Origin: Heterotrichella gracilis
Lineage: Eukaryota > Sar > Xanthophyceae > Tribonematales > Xanthonemataceae
DNA length: 64,000 nt
Direction of reading: 5' to 3'
Assembly: GCA_032358255.1 (NCBI GenBank)
Contig: JAULBX010011099.1
Span: 248,001 to 312,000 of the forward strand
Part shown: one piece after another, positions 45,693-53,527 of the stretch
Layout: every line of letters begins with the position of its first letter
How positions within the stretch are numbered: position 1 is the stretch's first letter
Translations under genes and position numbers: made by a program
Notes under the pieces: generated by a model
What the model was told of the DNA's origin: nothing
Databases searched by the model: none
What the model saw: the letters and a program-made list of their open reading frames with translations, nothing else

Positions 45693-47357
45693 TTATTTTC
45701 TTATACGTTGAGTTCTGTTTTCGTCTAATTTGATGTTGTAAGTTCTTAAACTTTCCTCATAGGTCGGTCTTATTTTCTCACCTTGCCATTTTATCTCAAT
45801 ATCGTTTTTATACGTGACGGTTAAAAAATTATAGTCGTTTTCATCGTAATACTTCCAATCGCCATCCTTCATTCCGCTTACATAATTACCTATATATTTT
45901 CGTGAACCATTTGGGTGATATCCCATGTGTATACCAACCGGAATGCCGGCTTCAAATCTACCTTCAAAACATTTATATTTTAAAGGCAAATAATAACTTT
46001 TCCATAAACTATCAGGCTCATCGTTATTATAATTTCCAAATTCTTTATATTCTTTTGTTTCATAAAGCCATTTTCCTTCTTTTCTTCCTTCAACAAATAA
46101 ACCTTGCAAAACTAAATTTCCTTCTTCGTCATAATCCTTTAATTCACCATCTCTTTTACCATTGATATAAATTTCTTCTCTCCATAACTTTCCACTTTCA
46201 TAATACCACTTCCATGTTCCCTGAGCTCTTCCTTTTTTATCATATTTGCCTTTTTGCTCCAATTTACCTGAAGCATAATAAAATTCCCAATCACCAATTC
46301 TGTTTCCTTCTTTGTAAACCCCTTTTGCTCTAAACTCACCGGTATGATGATACTCAAACCAAATTCCTATTCTATTTCTTATACTATCCACTGCTCCTCT
46401 GGCTACCACGGTGCCATCAAAATAATCAATAGCACTGTCGGGAACCGGAATATTTCGACAAACCATTCTATTCACAAAAATATCTGTGGTATCATCTCTT
46501 CTAAATAAACTACTGTCACATCTTCTTTTTTGAATATACTTATAATGTGTTCCAATAGCAACGCCATCACTATAAACTCCTTCATATTTTAAAGTACCGT
46601 CCTCAAAAACTTCTCTATAGATCTCAACATTAGCAATTTCAGGGGCATTTAAGATCTGTTTTCCAAAACTGTATTTTTTTGTCGATATTAAATTTCCTTT
46701 TTTATCATATTCCTTAACATAACCATCTAATGAATCGTCATTAAATCGTTGTTCTTTCTTAACTTGTTTATTATCATAAAATTCTTTCCAAACCCCTTGT
46801 TTCTTCTCGTTCTGATCTTTTTGATTAATTTTCTCAAACGACTGCAAAATTCCACCTTTATAAACCGAAATGGCTGTTATTAAAGAATCTTCACTAAAAT
46901 CATAGGATAAGCCTTCTTTTTTACCTTTTTCAAAAACAGTTTTGTTTTTTGCAACACCAGATTTATAATACGTAACACTTAAACCCTCTTTGATATCATT
47001 CTTATAATTTTCACTAAGTACAACAATTCCAAGGGTATCATAAATTGAACTCAGACCTTCTTTTTTTCCGGATGAATAATGAATGGATTTTGTAATTCTA
47101 CCCTTTTCGTCATAAAACTTCCAAATACTATCCAACTGAAAGTTCTTTCTGTTTCCTTCAATCTTTAATTTCCCGTTTTTGTAATAATTTTTCCAATAAC
47201 CATCCGGCTTTCCATCCTTCATCAATCCTTCACTGCTTAATTTACCATTTTCATAGTAAAATTTATTATAGCCGTTTGGATTCGTTGTTTGAGACTGAAG
47301 TAAGCTAAAACTCAGAAATAAAAGAAAAGTGACTATTTTCAGTCGGCTCAAGTACAT
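45693..47357 (-). CDS. Exported MORN-repeat (YwqK-like) protein
   Basis: 554 residues from ATG at 47357, with a signal peptide ending near LQSQ. The protein is mostly MORN_2-type repeats, each with the pattern G-x-W-x-x-Y/F-x-x-G-K-L-x-x-E/K-G, as in YYENGKLSSEG and YYKNGKLKIEG. A less regular centre has paired Cys (CDSSLFRR and CRNIP). Such 'antitoxin-like' YwqK names are historical and do not show a toxin partner here. It is the first gene of an operon with the histidine kinase (4-base gap) and LytTR regulator, suggesting a sensory or envelope role. Confidence 0.82.
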   Translation of the reverse strand: MYLSRLKIVTFLLFLSFSLLQSQTTNPNGYNKFYYENGKLSSEGLMKDGKPDGYWKNYYKNGKLKIEGNRKNFQLDSIWKFYDEKGRITKSIHYSSGKKEGLSSIYDTLGIVVLSENYKNDIKEGLSVTYYKSGVAKNKTVFEKGKKEGLSYDFSEDSLITAISVYKGGILQSFEKINQKDQNEKKQGVWKEFYDNKQVKKEQRFNDDSLDGYVKEYDKKGNLISTKKYSFGKQILNAPEIANVEIYREVFEDGTLKYEGVYSDGVAIGTHYKYIQKRRCDSSLFRRDDTTDIFVNRMVCRNIPVPDSAIDYFDGTVVARGAVDSIRNRIGIWFEYHHTGEFRAKGVYKEGNRIGDWEFYYASGKLEQKGKYDKKGRAQGTWKWYYESGKLWREEIYINGKRDGELKDYDEEGNLVLQGLFVEGRKEGKWLYETKEYKEFGNYNNDEPDSLWKSYYLPLKYKCFEGRFEAGIPVGIHMGYHPNGSRKYIGNYVSGMKDGDWKYYDENDYNFLTVTYKNDIEIKWQGEKIRPTYEESLRTYNIKLDENRTQRIRK

Positions 47358-47936
47358 GATCATTAGAATCTAAATTTAATTTAAAAGTTAAGATAAATCA
47401 AAAAGTAAAAAAATATTTTCTTTTCCTATATACATAATACATATTTTCTCTTTTTAAATTTAAAAGAAGATATGTTATCTTATATAAGGTGTTAATACTG
47501 TTCATTTTATTACTCAAAATTGTTTGTGTTTTAATGTTACCAATACTACTTAACACAAAATAAACAAATTTAATTAATTAATAGGCTGATTTTCAGTATG
47601 GCTAACTACTATTAACAATCGTTAATAGAAATGAGTCTTAATAAATATAGATTCAATGGAGGTGTTCATATCGCTTCTTTGGATTGTATAAATAGATCGT
47701 AGTTTTTATAAGTTTATGAGCAAGTCTATAAAATTCAGTTACTATAATTAATAATTGGATTTATCAGTTTATTTTTATGGATATTTGTAAACGAAATAAG
47801 AATTAATACACATTGATCATGTTAATTAATAGTCTAAAACAAGCTTCATTATCAGCACTATTACTTATAAATGTTAATTAACGTGTATTACTATTTACAA
47901 ACAAGGATTGTTTTATTCTATTTAGGTTAAAGAATT
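47358..47936. other. AT-rich intergenic region with dyads
   Basis: A 579-base gap between divergent genes (MORN gene left, rpiB right). It holds a 20-base dyad CTATTAACAATCGTTAATAG (47609-47628, 8-base arms), an 11-base direct repeat ATGTTAATTAA (47819-47829 and 47871-47881) and an 8-base inverted repeat TAATACAC/GTGTATTA (47804-47811, 47883-47890). No frame, tRNA or known RNA was recognised. It probably contains promoters or operators for both genes. Confidence 0.4.
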
Positions 47937-48374
47937 ATGAGTATAAAAGTCGCCATTGGATCTGATCATGCAGGTTTTGATATGAAACAGCATTTAATTG
48001 AGTATTTAACCAAAAAGCAAGTAACCGTTCAGGATAAAGGCTGTTACTCATCTGAAAGAGCAGATTATCCGGATTACGGACACGCTGTAGCTATTTCAGT
48101 TCTGAATAAAGAAGTTGATTTTGGTATTTTAATGTGTGGAAGTGGTAATGGAATTAATATGAGCGCCAACAAACATCAAGGTATTCGTGCAGCTTTGTGT
48201 TGGAATTCGGAAATAGCGGCTTTAGCTCGCCAGCACAATGATGCTAATATTTTGGTTTTACCGGCCAGGTACATTTCTCAAGAGGATGCTGAAAGATGTA
48301 TAGACTTGTTTCTTTCAGAAAAATTTGAAGGAGGAAGGCATCAAGCCAGAATTGATAAAATTGACGTAAAATAA
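47937..48374 (+). CDS. rpiB: Ribose-5-phosphate isomerase B
   Basis: 145 residues. SDHAG (9-13) opens the RpiB/LacAB fold; C67 in LMCGSGNGINM is the catalytic cysteine and the GSGNG loop binds phosphate. H100 in ARQHNDANIL is the ring-opening His. It interconverts ribose-5-phosphate and ribulose-5-phosphate in the pentose phosphate pathway. A small exported protein follows 5 bases downstream. Confidence 0.95.
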   Translation: MSIKVAIGSDHAGFDMKQHLIEYLTKKQVTVQDKGCYSSERADYPDYGHAVAISVLNKEVDFGILMCGSGNGINMSANKHQGIRAALCWNSEIAALARQHNDANILVLPARYISQEDAERCIDLFLSEKFEGGRHQARIDKIDVK

Positions 48375-48379
48375 CACAC

Positions 48380-48907
48380 ATGAGATATCTACTTTTTATT
48401 TTTCTTTGTTTGAGTTTATCAAATTTGAAAGCCCAAAAGGGTAAGGTTTTTCCAAACGTAAATGGCACCTTATTAAATGATCAAAATTGTAACCTGCCCC
48501 TTAAAAACGGAAAGTTTACAATAGTGGCCATTGCTTACAATCGGGATGCAGAAGATTTTCTCAAACAATGGCTCAATCCTTTATATGATAATTTTATGAA
48601 GAAAGAAAAAGGAACATCTAATTTCGATATGGCCGAAATTTATGATGTGAATTTTGTTTTTGTTCCTATGATCTCAGGATTTAAAAAAATTGCAGAGGAC
48701 TTTAAAAAAGGCACAGATAAGGAGTTTTGGCCTTATATAATGGATACTGAAAAAACGGACATCAAAGAACTTCAAAAACAATTGGAAGTAAAGGACAACA
48801 AGATACCTTATTTTTATGTACTGAATAAAGAAGGCATCATTATGGCGGTGGAGAGCGGAAAATTCAATGATCAAAAAATGCAAAGACTTGAAGAAGTCAT
48901 TGAATAG
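48380..48907 (+). CDS. Exported thioredoxin-fold-like protein
   Basis: 175 residues with a signal peptide ending near LKAQ. The segment GKFTIVAIAYNRDAEDFLKQW and the later IPYFYVLNKEGIIM resemble a thioredoxin/SCO-like fold with a cis-Pro (KIPYF), but no CxxC motif is present, so it is unlikely to be a disulphide reductase. It follows rpiB by 5 bases. The GGAAC-AATC-GTTCC inverted repeat after its stop (48907-48920) may be a weak terminator. Function unknown. Confidence 0.7.
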   Translation: MRYLLFIFLCLSLSNLKAQKGKVFPNVNGTLLNDQNCNLPLKNGKFTIVAIAYNRDAEDFLKQWLNPLYDNFMKKEKGTSNFDMAEIYDVNFVFVPMISGFKKIAEDFKKGTDKEFWPYIMDTEKTDIKELQKQLEVKDNKIPYFYVLNKEGIIMAVESGKFNDQKMQRLEEVIE

Positions 48908-48986
48908 GAACAATCGTTCCAAATAATTTTTAAATTTATTCTTGTGCCCTAAGCCTATAGCTAATTATAGAGCCGGAATTAATTTC

Positions 48987-48994
48987 TATCTTTG
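48987..48994 (+). promoter_or_regulatory. Candidate -7 box of mnmG
   Basis: TATCTTTG fits TAnnTTTG and contains a TTG in the mnmG frame at 48992. The next TTG at 49004 lies 9 bases after the box and is the better start, giving a nearly leaderless message. No -33 TTG was found. Confidence 0.4.
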
Positions 48995-49003
48995 CAGCTC
49001 ATT

Positions 49004-50890
49004 TTGCAGAATTCATACGATATTATTGTAGTTGGGGCCGGTCATGCCGGTTGCGAAGCCGCTGCTGCCGCTGCTAACATGGGATCTAAAGTATTATTGA
49101 TCACCATGAATATGCAAACTATTGCTCAAATGAGCTGCAATCCCGCTATGGGAGGCATTGCCAAAGGACAAATTGTTAGGGAGATAGATGCCATGGGCGG
49201 TTACAGTGGAATTGTATCTGACAAAAGCGCCATTCAGTTTAGAATGCTTAATCGCAGCAAGGGTCCCGCTATGTGGAGCCCGCGGACTCAAAACGACCGT
49301 ATGTTATTTGCAGGCTTATGGCGCGAAATGCTGGAGCAAACCCCAAATGTAGATTTCTGGCAAGACATGGTGAAACAGTTAATTGTTTCAAAAGACGGAA
49401 AACGCGTAGAAGGAATCATTACCGGAATGGGAATGGAATTTAAAGCCAAAGCGGTTGTTCTTACGAATGGCACTTTTTTAAATGGCATCATTCACATTGG
49501 TGAAAAACAATTAGGAGGCGGAAGAACAGGCGAATCTGCAAGTCATGGAATAACGGAACAATTAGTCCAAATAGGATTTGAAAGCGGCCGTATGAAAACG
49601 GGAACGCCTCCAAGGATTGATGGAAGGTCTTTAGATTATTCTAAAATGGAAGAACAAGGTGGAGATGAGCTGGTAGATAAGTTTTCTTATTTAGACGGCA
49701 CTTCTCCTTTTATGGGTGAAAACGCAAAAAAACAGATCCCTTGCCATGTAACATATACCAATCAAAAGGTACACGATATTTTAAAAACAGGCTTCGAAAA
49801 GTCGCCCATGTTTCAAGGAAGAATTCAAGGATTAGGACCAAGATATTGCCCAAGTATTGAAGATAAGATCACGCGATTTAGTGAACGGGAACGCCATCAG
49901 TTATTTGTGGAGCCCGAAGGATGGAACACGGTTGAAATATATTTAAACGGCTTCTCTTCCTCCTTACCCGAAGATGTTCAACAAAAAGCCCTTCGCTTAA
50001 TACCAGGATTAGAAAACTCAAAAATGTTTCGTCCGGGTTATGCCATCGAATATGATTATTTTCCACCAACACAATTAAAGCTGACGCTTGAAACACATCT
50101 GCTTGATAATTTGTATTTCGCCGGACAAATAAATGGAACAACAGGATATGAAGAAGCAGCTTGCCAGGGATTAATGGCAGGAATAAACGCGCACTTAAAG
50201 ATAAGCGAAAAGAAACCTTTAGTGCTCAATCGTTATGAAGCTTACATTGGAGTGTTAATTGATGATCTGGTTACCAAAGGAACCGATGAGCCGTATCGCA
50301 TGTTTACTTCCAGAGCAGAGTATAGGTTGTTGTTACGTCAGGATAATGCAGACGTAAGGCTCACTCCTATTTCGCATGCTATTGGTCTGGCCGACAAACA
50401 ACGATTTGATAAAGTAAATTCAAAGGTTGAACAATACAATAAAGTTATTTCATATTTTAAAAATAACAGCGCCAGCCCTGAGGTGATAAATCCATTTTTG
50501 AATTCAATTGGTTCGGCCGACTTAGCACAAAAAGTACGTTACAATAATGTCTTGTCTCGACCAAATATTGGGATACCCGATTTGCTAAAAGCAGATCCGA
50601 CACTTGCTACAGATTTAAATGGCTACTCAAATGAAGTCTTAGAACAGGCAGAAATTTTAATGAAATATGAAGGTTATATTGAGAGAGAAAAAGACAACGC
50701 CGATAAATTAAAGAGATTAGAAGATCTAATTATTAAGCCAGAGTTTAATTTTGATACCGTAGGTGGATTAGGCGCGGAAGCAAAAGAAAAACTAAAAAAA
50801 TTCAAACCAACATCTATTGGTCAGGCGAGCCGGATCTCCGGAATAAATCCAGCCGACATTTCCGTTTTATTGATCTACCTGGGTAGATAA
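49004..50890 (+). CDS. mnmG: tRNA uridine-5-carboxymethylaminomethyl modification enzyme MnmG (GidA)
   Basis: 628 residues from TTG at 49004 (MQNSYDIIVVG). FAD-binding GAGHAG (about 11-16), CNPAMGGIAKG and the second glycine-rich motif GGGRTGESASHG place it in MnmG. Together with MnmE it modifies the wobble uridine of several tRNAs. An identical 16-base parS site lies directly after its stop, and another follows the next gene. gidA beside parS is the classic origin-proximal layout, although rsmG is not adjacent here. Confidence 0.95.
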   Translation: MQNSYDIIVVGAGHAGCEAAAAAANMGSKVLLITMNMQTIAQMSCNPAMGGIAKGQIVREIDAMGGYSGIVSDKSAIQFRMLNRSKGPAMWSPRTQNDRMLFAGLWREMLEQTPNVDFWQDMVKQLIVSKDGKRVEGIITGMGMEFKAKAVVLTNGTFLNGIIHIGEKQLGGGRTGESASHGITEQLVQIGFESGRMKTGTPPRIDGRSLDYSKMEEQGGDELVDKFSYLDGTSPFMGENAKKQIPCHVTYTNQKVHDILKTGFEKSPMFQGRIQGLGPRYCPSIEDKITRFSERERHQLFVEPEGWNTVEIYLNGFSSSLPEDVQQKALRLIPGLENSKMFRPGYAIEYDYFPPTQLKLTLETHLLDNLYFAGQINGTTGYEEAACQGLMAGINAHLKISEKKPLVLNRYEAYIGVLIDDLVTKGTDEPYRMFTSRAEYRLLLRQDNADVRLTPISHAIGLADKQRFDKVNSKVEQYNKVISYFKNNSASPEVINPFLNSIGSADLAQKVRYNNVLSRPNIGIPDLLKADPTLATDLNGYSNEVLEQAEILMKYEGYIEREKDNADKLKRLEDLIIKPEFNFDTVGGLGAEAKEKLKKFKPTSIGQASRISGINPADISVLLIYLGR

Positions 50891-50906
50891 TGTTTCACGT
50901 GGAACA
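50891..50906 (+). promoter_or_regulatory. parS: parS site 1 (ParB-binding, directly after mnmG)
   Basis: TGTTTCACGTGGAACA is the reverse complement of TGTTCCACGTGAAACA, the well-known bacterial parS sequence, 16 of 16. It begins at the first base after the mnmG stop, 7 bases before the next start codon. Confidence 0.9.
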
Positions 50907-50913
50907 CTAAATT

Positions 50914-51798
50914 ATGCACACATATACCAATTGTCCGGTTTGCAAAAGTCAAACCTTTAGCCCGTTTTTATCTTGTAAGGATTATACCGTTAGTATGGAA
51001 ACCTTTAATATTGTTTCTTGTACTACCTGTCAATTTAAATTTACAAACCCAATTCCTGATCTGAATGCGCTTGGAAATTATTACAAATCTGAGGACTACA
51101 TTTCTCATTCAAATACAAAAAAGGGATTGATCTCTCAACTCTATCACTTGGTAAGATCTTATACTCTTAAAGGTAAATTGAACCTGGTTTCTAAGCATGT
51201 TCAAAAAGGTTCTATTTTGGATTATGGTTGTGGTACCGGAATGTTTTTAAAACAGTGTGATGATAGTGGTTGGAAAACATACGGCATGGAACCCGACTCC
51301 GGGGCACGCTCCATTGCAAATAGTTTTGCATTAAAAGTAAAGGAAAATAAAGCAGACTTAATTGCGAGCTTTCCCGAAATAAGATTCAACGCCATTACTC
51401 TTTGGCATGTATTAGAACATGTAACGGATTTAGACGAAACATTATCTTACTTCAAAGAAAGATTGGCGACAAATGGTGTTTTAATCATAGCTGTGCCAAA
51501 TTATACATCTTACGATGCGGCACATTATAAAGAACACTGGGCAGCTTATGATGTGCCTCGTCACCTTTACCATTTTGATATGGAGAGTATGTCGAGACTA
51601 TTAAACGATAGAGGCTTCCAACTTGCAGAAACAAAGCCAATGAAATTTGATAGTTTTTACGTGAGCATGCTAAGTGAAAAATATCAAAGTGGAAAGATCA
51701 ATTATTTCAGAGCCTTTCTAACAGGTCTGAAGTCAAACATAAAGGCAAAGAAGGCTTCTAATTATTCAAGCGTTATTTACGTCTTTAAGCATAAATAG
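50914..51798 (+). CDS. Zinc-finger class I SAM-dependent methyltransferase
   Basis: 294 residues. The N-terminus has a likely zinc knuckle (C7, C10, C36, C39). The core has SILDYGCGTGMF as the SAM loop, MEPDSG and the LWHVLEHVTD motif (residues about 168-177) of ubiquinone/sugar-type methyltransferases. C-terminal basic end KASNYSSVIYVFKHK. It occupies the position where rsmG (gidB) often follows mnmG but is not RsmG. Two identical parS sites bracket it, one 7 bases upstream of its start and one 7 bases after its stop. The substrate is unknown. Confidence 0.85.
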   Translation: MHTYTNCPVCKSQTFSPFLSCKDYTVSMETFNIVSCTTCQFKFTNPIPDLNALGNYYKSEDYISHSNTKKGLISQLYHLVRSYTLKGKLNLVSKHVQKGSILDYGCGTGMFLKQCDDSGWKTYGMEPDSGARSIANSFALKVKENKADLIASFPEIRFNAITLWHVLEHVTDLDETLSYFKERLATNGVLIIAVPNYTSYDAAHYKEHWAAYDVPRHLYHFDMESMSRLLNDRGFQLAETKPMKFDSFYVSMLSEKYQSGKINYFRAFLTGLKSNIKAKKASNYSSVIYVFKHK

Positions 51799-51805
51799 TT
51801 CGATT

Positions 51806-51821
51806 TGTTTCACGTGGAACA
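51806..51821 (+). promoter_or_regulatory. parS: parS site 2
   Basis: TGTTTCACGTGGAACA, identical to site 1 and in the same orientation, 915 bases downstream, just after the methyltransferase stop. Confidence 0.9.
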
Positions 51822-51830
51822 AAGAAATTT

Positions 51831-51857
51831 AAGACCCCTTTATAGGGGTCTTTTTTT
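51831..51857 (+). terminator. Intrinsic terminator after the methyltransferase
   Basis: AAGACCCC (51831-51838) pairs with GGGGTCTT (51845-51852) around a TTTATA loop, followed by a T run. It lies immediately after parS site 2 and should end the mnmG-methyltransferase transcript. Confidence 0.85.
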
Positions 51858-52190
51858 GTGTATGGCTCTGTGGGTTTTAAATTGAATTTCAGCCGAGCTA
51901 TACAAATCATTTTAGAGACATTCCAATTGCTAATAGAGTCGACTTCGAATAAACCAATTAATCCTTCGCTATATATTTATTAATCCTAGGCATGTGCTCG
52001 ACACGGTTAATTAATCCCTGCTCTTCTATACTCTTTATTGCTTATTGATGGATAAGATTAGTATCATCTGGATTAAGGCTAAGGCTACCTGGCTTTATGA
52101 AAATGTCTGTTCTTGAAATGACTTATGAAAACAATGAGTCAAGCTAAGCCTAATTAATCCGGAGAACCAAATTTATTCGGCACAATCAAT

Positions 52191-52206
52191 TGTTGCACGT
52201 GGAACA
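52191..52206 (+). promoter_or_regulatory. parS: parS site 3
   Basis: TGTTGCACGTGGAACA differs from sites 1 and 2 only at position 5 (G for T). Same orientation, inside the gene-free stretch. Confidence 0.85.
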
Positions 52207-52678
52207 AAAAGCTGCGTTTAAACTTATCCCATAAAACCTTTGGATCGCTTTTTAACTAGCGCTAATGTACATTCTCTTTTTAGGAGCAGATATTCAACGA
52301 AGCTAGTCAGATGCGCGAGTTGATTTTGTGATGCATGGTTGAAATTATGGCGCATATTGTAAAATGGCTTAATGCGGACAAGTGACAACTTTTCTAAATA
52401 GATTAATTACCCAAAAGACCTGTAGCGTTTAAAATAAACTCATTTCGTTGTTTTTTAAAAAAGCTAGCTAAATTACCGGGTCTCAATATGTCAAGAAGAA
52501 TATATTATTACACCTCTGATTTGTCCTGATATTACTTTCGTAAGGATGCAATTATGGATAAGGCATGACGAATGTTAAACGGAATCTTAGCGAAGACAAA
52601 TCCTTAATGATTCTACAATCAACAGCTCGTTTGTTGTATAAGCAATAGAATGCCTATAACTTAAATCTAATAATCAAA

Positions 52679-52694
52679 TGTTGCACGTGGAACC
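52679..52694 (+). promoter_or_regulatory. parS: parS-like site 4
   Basis: TGTTGCACGTGGAACC shares position-5 G with site 3 and has C instead of A at the last position. Fourth site in 1.8 kb, all in the same orientation. Confidence 0.75.
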
Positions 52695-52894
52695 CTAACG
52701 AAATAAAGGTTAGCTTTTGTGAATAAAGAAGCAGAATAAGCCCTTTGGATCAATTGAGCTGTTTTATAGGCTCGGCAATGCTAGAGGTGTTTTTAAGAGC
52801 AAAAGAAGGCTAAATAAAGGTGGACCAGGCTTAAGGGTAGAAGAGAAGAATGTCTGCCAGTTTTTATCAAACATTCAGGCCTGTTTGAACGCAA

Positions 52895-53371
52895 TCATTT
52901 TTGTTTAATGGGAATGTAAATTTCTTCTTCTGAGTCCGGATCATTGTTTTTATATTTTTCACCCAAGACTTCAAAATGTGGTCTATCATCTAAAAGGTAA
53001 TCTGAATCGGGCAACCACTTCTCAAAAATATAACGCAAAATAAAAGGATCGGTGTTTAGACCCTTATACTCAAAAACGGCGTATAATCCACCCGGTAAAA
53101 TAAAGGTCTCCATTTCTTTAGGAACAAGATCAAAACTTTTAACCTCTACCGCCGCCCATCTTTCAAATTCGTTGCTTGGTTTAAAGTCTTTAAAATGATC
53201 AGATTTATATACAACTAATGAAATGAGCTCGTTTGAAGTCGTATTGGATATTTCATTGCGTCTTGGAGAGAAAGTCTTCCAAAGCTCAGCAATTTTGTAA
53301 TTGTTAAAGCTCATTGTGAGTCGCTTTCCAATAAGTTTCTTTTCGTGTATGACTTTTATCCTCGCTTGCAT
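52895..53371 (-). CDS. GyrI-like (effector-binding domain) protein
   Basis: 158 residues of the GyrI-like/AraC effector-binding fold. The hallmark end is visible: RYIFEKWLPDSDYLLDDRP, HFEVLGEKYK and EEEIYIPI. No DNA-binding part is attached, so it is a stand-alone ligand-binding protein. The start ATG is at 53371; an alternative Met at residue 20 lies before FNNYKIAELW. It is the first gene after the parS region. The ligand is unknown. Confidence 0.82.
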   Translation of the reverse strand: MQARIKVIHEKKLIGKRLTMSFNNYKIAELWKTFSPRRNEISNTTSNELISLVVYKSDHFKDFKPSNEFERWAAVEVKSFDLVPKEMETFILPGGLYAVFEYKGLNTDPFILRYIFEKWLPDSDYLLDDRPHFEVLGEKYKNNDPDSEEEIYIPIKQK

Positions 53372-53527
53372 AAAAATTTTATACCTTCTTCGTTTACGTA
53401 TTATTCGTTTACCCGGCTCATTTTAATAAGTCAGGTAACTACTCTCAATAGGTGAATACAGACAGCGCTTTATAGCTAAAGACTATGATATTTCTAAAAG
53501 CCTCTTGATCTCAGAAAACAGGTAATG

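Larger units (their letters stand above)
51858..52894. other. Gene-free region with parS sites; possible centromere or oriC-proximal DNA
   Basis: About 1.04 kb with no coding frame of 60 residues or more on either strand, unlike the rest of this tightly packed window. It contains parS sites 3 and 4. The TTAATCC word occurs four times in the same direction (near 51956, 51980, 52011, 52154) and once inverted (52070). Only weak DnaA-box-like words were found (TTATCCATA inverted at about 52553), so it is not proven to be oriC. No tRNA, RNase P, tmRNA or SRP RNA pattern was recognised. Confidence 0.6.

Noticed and set aside
45693-47357. YwqK-like protein as an antitoxin with a toxin partner
   Set aside because: No toxin-like gene is adjacent; the name in this family is historical and the neighbours are a kinase and regulator.
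48992-49003. TTG at 48992 as the mnmG start
   Set aside because: It is inside a TAnnTTTG promoter box; the TTG at 49004 fits the family N-terminus.
52046-52562. DnaA boxes in the parS region
   Set aside because: Only one word with one mismatch (TTATCCATA, inverted near 52553) and two weaker ones; too few to call oriC.
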